Of a DNA stretch of 6,729 bases, positions 1 to 5,698 are shown piece after piece; positions within the stretch are counted from its first letter, which is position 1; each line of letters opens with the position of its first letter. Position numbers and translations under genes: made by a program. The notes beneath the pieces are model-generated. The model saw only the letters and a program-made list of their open reading frames with translations, had not been told where the DNA came from and did no database searches. The DNA comes from Bacillota bacterium (lineage in GTDB: Bacteria; Bacillota_A; Clostridia; Peptostreptococcales; Anaerovoracaceae): NCBI GenBank assembly GCA_017437925.1, contig JAFRWQ010000128.1, forward strand, positions 1-6,729, read 5' to 3'.

Positions 1-1
1 A

Positions 2-79
2 AGCAATGTAAAGGTCATCCTTTACAGGCTGAGGCAGCAGCTTAAAGACGCATTGTCGAAAGAGGGGTTTGAAATATGA
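2..79 (+). CDS. ECF/sigma-70 family RNA polymerase sigma factor, C-terminal end only (5' partial)
   Basis: The frame entering the window reads SNVKVILYRLRQQLKDALSK and then EGFEI before a TGA stop. This matches the end of sigma region 4.2, the helix-turn-helix that contacts the -35 element, where ECF and related sigma factors carry an S-x-V-K-x-x-L-x-R-x-R-x-x-L pattern followed by a short basic/acidic tail. Only 25 codons are visible, so subfamily and promoter specificity cannot be judged. The stop codon overlaps the ATG of the next gene (ATGA, 76-79). This is the usual arrangement of a sigma factor translationally coupled to its membrane-bound partner or anti-sigma factor, which supports the assignment. 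The -10/-35 of this operon and regions 2-3 of the protein lie upstream of the window. Confidence 0.78.
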   Translation, partial: SNVKVILYRLRQQLKDALSKEGFEI

Positions 80-1827
80 ATAACGAAACGCTGCTGAGAG
101 CCCTCAGCTTTGTCGACGAGAAGTATATAGAGGAGGCGGCAGAGGGGACTGCCGCCGAATCGGAAGAGTCCGGCGGGACGGCGCTCCCGGCGGAAGAAGC
201 GGGATCTTCCGGACCCGCTGAAGAAAAGGAAGAAAGAAAAGAAGTCAAAGTCAGGCAGGGCCTGCCGGGGAGGTATAAAAAGATGATAAGAATAGGATCC
301 GCCATAGCGGCGGCAGCGGTCCTGGCCATGGGGCTGCTCCACTCGGATCCGTCACTGATGAACGGTATGAAGAGCGCCGGGACGCCCGAAGCTTCTCCCA
401 TGGCACCCGAGGCCGCCGAGCAGTTCGCCGAAGCATCGTCCCAGGCCGCATCGGACGCCATAGACCAGCTGATAAACGGAGATATCAGCAAGGAGGAGCC
501 CTCAGCAAAGCCCGAGGGCAGCGTGACCGGTTCAGAGGAAGGGGAAGGCCTGGTCTATACCGCAGAAGCCTCCTATCCCGAGCAGGCCAAATACCCGGAG
601 GAGCCGGGAGAGGAGGCCTACGCCTCAGGCTTCGACTGGAACGAATACAACAAGAACCGCAAGGAGCAGATGAATGCCTGGCAGGCCGATGCAGACGAGA
701 GGGCGAAGCTCTCCGCCGGGGCGGCCAAGGGCCTTGAGAGCTTCACCGAACAGACCATGAAGGTCTTCCTGAGGTCGAAAAACGGCGAGAACGTCCTCTA
801 TTCGCCGGTCAACGTCTACATGGCCCTTTCGATGCTGGCCGAGACCACCGACGGCGATACGAGGCAGCAGATACTGGACGTTCTGGGGCTTACCGATATA
901 GACGCTTTAAGAGAAAAGGCTTCTAAGATCTGGTACGCCGCCTACGTGGACGACGGCAGAAAGACCAGCCTTCCCGGGGCTTCGATCTGGCTGGACGACC
1001 AGCTGAAGTACAAGACCGACGTACTCGACAGGCTCGCCGAAAACTACTTCGCTTCGTCCTACATAGGAGACCTGCAGTCGGCAGCGGTCCAGAAGGCCTT
1101 TACCGACTGGCTCAGCGGGATGACCAAGGGCCTTCTCGACGAGCACATCCAGGAGATAGAGTTCAGCGACCAGCTGAGGGCGATCATCGCCTCGACCCTC
1201 TACTACAAGGCTTCGTGGACCGACAGCTTCGCCCCCGAGATCACCAGGGACGACGTGTTCCACGCCGAGACCGGGGACGAGACCGCGCCCTTCATGAGGC
1301 GCACCGGCTACATGCCCCTGTACAAGGGCGACGGCTTCAAGGCCGTGTCTCTGTCCCTCAACGGCGGGGACAGCATGAGGCTCATACTCCCCGACGAGGG
1401 CACTTCAGCCGAGGAGCTGGCAGCCTCTGACAAGCTGTACGGCTATCTGACCAGGCCTTTGGGCGAGGACGGGTCGGAAAGCGCGAGGGTCATGATAAAG
1501 ATGCCCAAATTCGACGCCGATTCCGAAAAAGATCTGATAGAAGGCCTGACCGAGCTGGGCGTCACCGACGTGTTCGGCGGCAAGGCCGACTTCAGCCCCT
1601 TAAGCGACCAGTCCCTCGCGGTGGACGAGATAAGCCACGCGGTAAGGGTCAAGGCCGACGAGGACGGAGTCGAGGCCGCGGCCTACACCGTCATAATGGT
1701 CAAGGCCACAGCCGCCCTCATAGAGGAGCCTCCCTTCGAGTTCATACTCGACAGGCCCTTCATATTCGAGATAGTAAGTTCCGACGGGCTGCCTCTCTTC
1801 TGCGGCGTCGTCAATCACGTTGAGTAG
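76..1827 (+). CDS. Membrane-anchored serpin with ECF-partner (anti-sigma-like) N-terminus
   Basis: 583 residues. Residues 1-20 (NNETLLRALSFVDEKYIEEA) resemble the short N-terminal helix seen in many clostridial proteins encoded directly after ECF sigma factors. An acidic linker follows, then R66-YKKMIR, one predicted membrane helix (about 71-88) and a Glu/Ala/Pro-rich stalk (about 90-210). By charge the N-terminus is cytoplasmic. Residues about 216-583 are a full-length serpin: NVLYSPVNVYMALSM (239-253), YYKASW (376-381), the shutter segment ending in H521, hinge E529-D-G-V-E-A-A-A-Y-T538, and the closing block RPFIFEI...LFCGVVN. The small-residue hinge is typical of inhibitory serpins, which trap a protease covalently; by alignment the scissile bond is near T545-A546. 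The start is supported by overlap with the sigma stop and by an AGAGG ribosome site at 61-65. Its job may be anti-sigma/sensor, surface protease inhibitor, or both; sigma binding is inferred. Confidence 0.88.
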   Translation: MNNETLLRALSFVDEKYIEEAAEGTAAESEESGGTALPAEEAGSSGPAEEKEERKEVKVRQGLPGRYKKMIRIGSAIAAAAVLAMGLLHSDPSLMNGMKSAGTPEASPMAPEAAEQFAEASSQAASDAIDQLINGDISKEEPSAKPEGSVTGSEEGEGLVYTAEASYPEQAKYPEEPGEEAYASGFDWNEYNKNRKEQMNAWQADADERAKLSAGAAKGLESFTEQTMKVFLRSKNGENVLYSPVNVYMALSMLAETTDGDTRQQILDVLGLTDIDALREKASKIWYAAYVDDGRKTSLPGASIWLDDQLKYKTDVLDRLAENYFASSYIGDLQSAAVQKAFTDWLSGMTKGLLDEHIQEIEFSDQLRAIIASTLYYKASWTDSFAPEITRDDVFHAETGDETAPFMRRTGYMPLYKGDGFKAVSLSLNGGDSMRLILPDEGTSAEELAASDKLYGYLTRPLGEDGSESARVMIKMPKFDADSEKDLIEGLTELGVTDVFGGKADFSPLSDQSLAVDEISHAVRVKADEDGVEAAAYTVIMVKATAALIEEPPFEFILDRPFIFEIVSSDGLPLFCGVVNHVE

Positions 1828-1872
1828 CGGCGCAACTTCACAGTCCCGCCGATATAACGGAGGTCATAGAAA

Positions 1873-2979
1873 ATGAAAAGAAGCTTTAAGATATGCGCGT
1901 CGGCTCTGATCATAGCCGCCCTGATGCTTGGCCTTTGCGCCTGCGGAGGCTCCGCCAAGAGCTCGTACAACGAGATGGCGCAGTCCTCCACCCCCGCCAT
2001 GGCGCCCCAGTCCGGCTCCAACGGCTGGTACGCCTCGGACGCCAAGGCTGAGACTGAGATGGTTTATTCGCCCGAGATGCCGGCTGAGGCGAAGCCTTCC
2101 GACGGGTACAGCGGCGGAGCGAGCGTCGAGAACCCCCTGAACAGGCCCGACGTCAAGCTCATTTACACCGCGAATCTCACCGTGCAGACCACCGAGTTCG
2201 ACAACAGTGTGAAGGCTCTGCGCCAGATGGTCGAGGAATGCGGAGGTTACTTCGAGAACGTCTACACCTACAACGGAGCCTATAACTACAAGAACAACTA
2301 CCGCAACGCCAGCTACACCATAAGGGTTCCTGCATCGGCCTACAGCACCTTCGTGTACTCCATAGGCGAGGGCTTCCACGTGGTGGACCAGAACGAGAGC
2401 GTCCAGGACATAGGCCTGCAGTACTCGGAGACCGAGGGCCACATCGAGACCCTCAAGATCAAGCAGAAGAGGCTTCAGGAGCTTCTTTCCAACGCCGTGG
2501 AGATGACCGACATCATCGAGCTTGAGAACGCTCTCTCCAACTGCGAGTACGAGCTGGAGTCCTACTCCTCGACCCTCAACCGCTACAACAGCCTCATAGG
2601 CTACTCTACCGTCTACCTGCAGCTCAGCGAGGTCACCCGGGAGACCGAGGTCATAATCGAGGATCCCAGCTTCGGCGCCAGGGTCGCCAGGAGCTTCAAG
2701 AACGCCTGCTCCGACTTCGTCGAGGGCTGCGAGGACTTCGTGATCTGGCTGGTCTACAACATGTTCACGCTCATTATCATCCTGATCATACTGATACTGA
2801 TCTTCAAGTTCAGGATACTGAGCAGGCTCTTCGCCCCCGTAAAGCTCCCCGGAGCCGAGAAGAGAGCGGAGAAGAGGGCGGCCAGGAAGGCTGCCGCCGA
2901 GGCCCGCAGAAACAAGGGCCGGGAGCCTGCGCCGGTGGACTATACCGCCGAAAGCCCTGATGACAAGAAAGGCGAATAG
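1873..2979 (+). CDS. DUF4349 family lipoprotein with C-terminal membrane helix and basic tail
   Basis: 368 residues. A signal peptide with lipobox (L21-C-A-C24, then GG) predicts a lipidated Cys24 on the outer face of the membrane. A low-complexity Ser/Ala/Pro/Glu segment follows to about residue 90. The DUF4349 core then runs from about residue 94 (KLIYTANLTVQTTEFDNSVK) to about 258, with the typical GGY, R-V-P-A and S-x-Q-D-I-x-x-x-Y-x-E-x-E motifs and a central heptad-like helical pair likely to form a coiled coil. Residues about 289-311 are a strongly hydrophobic helix, followed by a Lys/Arg/Ala-rich tail to the end. The outer domain would therefore be tethered at both ends, with the tail in the cytoplasm. 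GGAGG at 1859-1863, 9 nt before the ATG, supports the start. It lies 45 nt after the serpin gene and is probably co-transcribed. The biochemical function of DUF4349 proteins is unknown to me; an envelope role is inferred. Confidence 0.88.
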   Translation: MKRSFKICASALIIAALMLGLCACGGSAKSSYNEMAQSSTPAMAPQSGSNGWYASDAKAETEMVYSPEMPAEAKPSDGYSGGASVENPLNRPDVKLIYTANLTVQTTEFDNSVKALRQMVEECGGYFENVYTYNGAYNYKNNYRNASYTIRVPASAYSTFVYSIGEGFHVVDQNESVQDIGLQYSETEGHIETLKIKQKRLQELLSNAVEMTDIIELENALSNCEYELESYSSTLNRYNSLIGYSTVYLQLSEVTRETEVIIEDPSFGARVARSFKNACSDFVEGCEDFVIWLVYNMFTLIIILIILILIFKFRILSRLFAPVKLPGAEKRAEKRAARKAAAEARRNKGREPAPVDYTAESPDDKKGE

Positions 2980-2988
2980 TGATATAGT
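2960..2988 (+). promoter_or_regulatory. Candidate sigma-A promoter for the MATE-aminopeptidase unit
   Basis: ATGACA (2960-2965) and TATAGT (2983-2988) each match the sigma-A consensus (TTGACA, TATAAT) at five of six positions, with a 17-nt spacer. The -35 lies inside the last codons of the DUF4349 gene and the -10 just after its stop. Initiation would fall near 2995, giving a leader of about 20 nt before the inferred start of the MATE gene. A short GATA-TAG-TATC dyad (2981-2991) covers the -10. The match is by eye only; read-through from upstream is also possible, since no terminator is visible between the genes. Confidence 0.42.
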
Positions 2989-2996
2989 ATCATCCG

Positions 2997-3002
2997 AAAG
3001 GA
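2997..3002 (+). promoter_or_regulatory. Candidate ribosome binding site (AAAGGA) for the MATE gene
   Basis: AAAGGA lies 12 nt before the inferred ATC start at 3015. A GGGG run at 3009-3012 is nearer but probably too close (2 nt). Neither is as good as the GGAGG sites of the neighbouring genes, in keeping with the uncertain start of this gene. A site serving ATG 3099 is not evident: the bases just before it are a T-rich stretch and coding sequence without a purine-rich core. Confidence 0.35.
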
Positions 3003-3014
3003 CGGTACGGGGAA

Positions 3015-4361
3015 ATCTCTGATTCTAAGAACGATCTCACAAGAGGTCTGATCTGGAAAAAGTTAATAATCTTCTTTTTACCTGTAGCTGCCGGAACTAT
3101 GTTCCAGCAGCTTTACAATGCGGTGGACGCGGCCATAGTGGGCAAGTTCGTCGGAACCAATGCCCTGGCGGCCGTGGGCGGAAGCGTCGGCCACATACTC
3201 AACGTCATGGTCGGCTTTTTCATTGCCATGACCAGCGGTTCAGCCGTCATAGTCGCTCATTTCTACGGCTCCGGTGACACCAAAAGGGTGGGCGCCGCAG
3301 CAAGGACCGGATTCAGCATATGCAATATCATAGGAGTCACCGTTTCGGTTTTGGGCGTGATACTGGCAAGACCCATGCTCATCGCCATGAAGACCCCCGC
3401 CGTGATCCTCGACGACTCCGCCCTCTATCTTAAGCTCTGCTTTTCGGCGGCCTGGGCCGTCATGATATACAACATGGGGGCCGGCATACTCAGGGCTTCG
3501 GGGGATTCCAGAAGGCCCTTCTTCTACCTGGCCTGCTGCTGCGTCGTGAACATAGTGCTCGACCTGGTCTTCGTCGTGGGCCTGGGAATGGGAGTTTACG
3601 GCGCCGCCCTTGCGACGGCGCTCTCGCAGTTCGTTTCGGCCTTCATGGTGCTTCTGCGCATGTACACGGCGAGGGAAAGCTACAGGCTGGTCTTTTCACC
3701 TTTCAGGATAGACGGCCAGATACTGAAAAAGATGATGAGCATAGGCCTCCCCTCTGGGCTTCAGAGCAGCATGTACAGCATATCCAACATGCTGGTCCAG
3801 GTGGGTATCAACTCTCTGGGACCGATGGTTGTTGCGGCCTGGACCCTGAACGGAAAGCTGGACGGCTTCTACTGGGCCATAATGACGGCCGTGGGGACCG
3901 CAGTGATCAACTTCGTCGGCCAGAACTTCGGAGCCGGGGATTATCAGCGCATCAAGGATTCGGTCAAGGTAAGCCTGAAGATCTTCATGGTCTTTACCCT
4001 GGTCGTGATGGCTATCCTGCTCCTCTTCGCAAAGCAGCTGCTGACACTCTTCACCGACGACGGCGAACTCATAGAAGTGACAGCCCACATACTGCACTTC
4101 TTCGTGCCTTTCTACGTGGTCTGGACCTTCATAGAGATAATGTCGGGAGCCTTGAGAGGGGTGGGGGACGCCAAGGTGCCGGTGCTCATCATAGGCATTT
4201 GCACCTGCCTTCTGAGGGTGATATGGGTGTATACTGTGTTCAGGATGGTGCCGACTCTGGACTGCCTCTGCTGGTGCTATCCTCTGACCTGGATCATAAC
4301 CAGCGTTCCCCTGTACCTGCGCTATCACAACGAAAAATGGAAGCCGAAGGCTTCGCAATAA
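3015..4361 (+). CDS. MATE family multidrug/organic cation efflux transporter
   Basis: Read from 3015 the protein has 448 residues, normal for MATE exporters, which use a Na+ or H+ gradient to expel drugs or metabolites. The N-terminus NDLTRGLIWKKLIIFFLPVA, then GTMFQQLYNAVDAAIVGKFV, is the classic start of the family. The two homologous six-helix halves show in the repeated motif RASGDSRRP (160-168) and RGVGDAKVP (381-389), and in GLPSGLQSSMYSISNMLVQ opening the second half. About twelve hydrophobic segments are visible. The first ATG is at 3099, which would remove the conserved N-terminal segment and half of helix 1, so it is unlikely to be the real start. Upstream in frame lie only ATC (3015) and CTG (3048) before the stop at 2985; ATC gives the expected N-terminus (x-SDSKNDLTRG). 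This is a rare start, a start-loss mutation or a sequence error. Substrate unknown. The aminopeptidase gene follows after 20 nt. Confidence 0.85.
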   Translation: MSDSKNDLTRGLIWKKLIIFFLPVAAGTMFQQLYNAVDAAIVGKFVGTNALAAVGGSVGHILNVMVGFFIAMTSGSAVIVAHFYGSGDTKRVGAAARTGFSICNIIGVTVSVLGVILARPMLIAMKTPAVILDDSALYLKLCFSAAWAVMIYNMGAGILRASGDSRRPFFYLACCCVVNIVLDLVFVVGLGMGVYGAALATALSQFVSAFMVLLRMYTARESYRLVFSPFRIDGQILKKMMSIGLPSGLQSSMYSISNMLVQVGINSLGPMVVAAWTLNGKLDGFYWAIMTAVGTAVINFVGQNFGAGDYQRIKDSVKVSLKIFMVFTLVVMAILLLFAKQLLTLFTDDGELIEVTAHILHFFVPFYVVWTFIEIMSGALRGVGDAKVPVLIIGICTCLLRVIWVYTVFRMVPTLDCLCWCYPLTWIITSVPLYLRYHNEKWKPKASQ

Positions 4362-4368
4362 TTAACCG

Positions 4369-4373
4369 GGAGG
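4369..4373 (+). promoter_or_regulatory. Ribosome binding site GGAGG fixing the aminopeptidase start
   Basis: GGAGG stands 8 nt before ATG 4382. It settles the start there. The open frame extends back to an ATG at 4199, but that stretch lies inside the MATE gene and its translation does not resemble an M18 N-terminus. Confidence 0.8.
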
Positions 4374-4381
4374 AAATAAAA

Positions 4382-5692
4382 ATGTCCAAGAACTATGCCC
4401 TTGAGCTGGGCCGTTTCATCCAGGAGCATCCCTCGTGCTTCCATGTGGTCGAAGGAAATGCCGAGCTGCTCGAAAAGGCCGGCTACACCCTGCTGAACGA
4501 AGCCGATGAGTGGAAGCTCGATGCCGGGAAAGGCTATTACCTGACCAGGAACGGGTCCTCGCTCATAGCCTTCAGAATGCCCGAAGAGCCTGAATTCACA
4601 GGCTTTATGGTCATGGCCAGCCACTGCGACTCTCCGACATTCAAGATCAAGGAAAACCCGGAGATGAACGTAAACGGGTATTATGTAAAGCTCAACGTGG
4701 AGGGCTACGGCGGCGCCATTTACGGACCCTGGTTCGACAGGCCCCTGTCCGTCGCGGGAAGAGTCTGCGTAAAGACCGAAAAGGGCATAAAGTCCGTCAA
4801 CGTCAAGGTTGACAGAGACCTGCTGATGATACCCAATCTGGCCATACACATGAACAGAGAGGTGAACAAGGGCTACGAGTACCACGTTCAGAAGGACCTG
4901 CTGCCTCTCTTTTCGATAAACAAGGACAGGCGCCTCATGGACCTGATCGCGGAGGAATGCGGCCTTGAAAGAAAGGACATAATAGCGGGAGACCTCTTCC
5001 TTTACAACCGCCAGGCTCCTTCGTTCTGGGGCGCCGACAGGGAGTTCCTCTCCTCTCCCAAGCTGGACGACGTGCTCTGCGGCTACTGCTCCCTCATGGG
5101 CTTTTTGGAGAGCAGTCCTTCCAAAGCCATACCCGTCCACGTGATATACGACAACGAGGAGGTCGGCTCCTCAAGCAGACAGGGCGCCCTGTCCACCATC
5201 CTTAAGGACGTGATGCTCCGCATCTGCGAGAGCCTGGGCCTCGGCTACAGCGCCTACACGGCAAAGATCGCCCAGAGCTTCATGCTCTCGGGTGACAACG
5301 GCCACGCCCTTCATCCCAACAGGGAAGACAAGTGCGACCCGGTGAACCGTCCCGTGCTGGGCGGCGGAGTCCTGCTCAAGTACAGCGCGAGCCAGAAGTA
5401 CACCACCGACGCCCTGAGCACCGGCATCGTGAGGGCCATGGCCGAAAAGGCGAATGCCCCGGTCCAGGTCTTTACCAACCACTCGGACATAGTCGGCGGC
5501 GGCACCCTGGGCAATCTCTCACAGCACCAGATACCCCTGCTCACAGCAGACATAGGCGCGGCCCAGCTGGCCATGCACTCTCCCTACGAGACCGTGGCGG
5601 CAAAGGACGTGGAGGCCATGGTGAAGCTGGTGAGGCAGACCTTCTCCTCAGCCCTCAGGCTCAGCGCCGACGGCAGCTACGAGATAATTTAA
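4382..5692 (+). CDS. apeB: M18 family metallo-aminopeptidase (ApeB/DNPEP type)
   Basis: 436 residues, the usual size for ApeB-type M18 enzymes, which are cytosolic dinuclear-zinc aminopeptidases that remove N-terminal residues (often acidic in the eukaryotic DNPEP branch) and form dodecameric shells. The N-terminus (FIQEHPSCFHVVEGNAELLE, then KAGYTLLNEADEW) is typical. All expected active-site residues are present: H81 and D83 in SHCDSP, bridging D229 in PKLDD, catalytic E259 and metal ligand E260 in DNEEVGSSSRQGA, D305 in SGDNGHALHPN, and H399 in QLAMHSPYE. FDRPLSVAGRV (118-128) is also conserved. There is no signal peptide or membrane segment. It sits 20 nt after the MATE gene and 6 nt before the AMP-binding gene, so it is likely part of one transcript; a functional link is not evident, and peptide turnover is a safe guess. 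The symbol is assigned by family resemblance; exact substrate preference is unknown. Confidence 0.93.
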   Translation: MSKNYALELGRFIQEHPSCFHVVEGNAELLEKAGYTLLNEADEWKLDAGKGYYLTRNGSSLIAFRMPEEPEFTGFMVMASHCDSPTFKIKENPEMNVNGYYVKLNVEGYGGAIYGPWFDRPLSVAGRVCVKTEKGIKSVNVKVDRDLLMIPNLAIHMNREVNKGYEYHVQKDLLPLFSINKDRRLMDLIAEECGLERKDIIAGDLFLYNRQAPSFWGADREFLSSPKLDDVLCGYCSLMGFLESSPSKAIPVHVIYDNEEVGSSSRQGALSTILKDVMLRICESLGLGYSAYTAKIAQSFMLSGDNGHALHPNREDKCDPVNRPVLGGGVLLKYSASQKYTTDALSTGIVRAMAEKANAPVQVFTNHSDIVGGGTLGNLSQHQIPLLTADIGAAQLAMHSPYETVAAKDVEAMVKLVRQTFSSALRLSADGSYEII

Positions 5693-5698
5693 AGCGCG

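Noticed and set aside
1215..1430. Small plus-strand frame inside the serpin gene, and similar ones at 1928-2140 and 5332-5727
   Set aside because: They are Arg/Pro-rich out-of-frame readings of well-supported genes, with no ribosome site or family resemblance.
76..1827. Serpin as a possible recent gene acquired from a eukaryotic host
   Set aside because: Codon use matches the neighbouring genes and the protein is integrated with a bacterial N-terminus and operon. Bacterial serpins are known in gut Clostridia and bifidobacteria, so recent transfer is not needed.
1828..1851. Inverted repeat CGGCG...CGCCG between the serpin and DUF4349 genes as a terminator
   Set aside because: The stem is only 5 bp with a loop of about 14 nt and no T-run follows. 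The next gene has its own ribosome site just after, so co-transcription is more likely.
3099..3101. ATG 3099 as the MATE start
   Set aside because: It would drop the conserved NDLTRGLIWKK segment and much of the first helix, which are clearly coded in frame upstream, and it has no ribosome site.
4199..4381. Upstream extension of the aminopeptidase frame to ATG 4199
   Set aside because: The stretch is the MATE gene read in another frame. The GGAGG at 4369-4373 and the family-typical N-terminus fix the start at 4382.
4325..5140. 271-residue open frame on the minus strand opposite the aminopeptidase gene
   Set aside because: It lies opposite a gene with complete catalytic motifs and its translation shows no recognisable domain. 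Long antisense frames are expected with this GC-rich codon use; the same applies to minus-strand frames at 3696-4358, 1864-2442, 907-1263 and 6008-6508.
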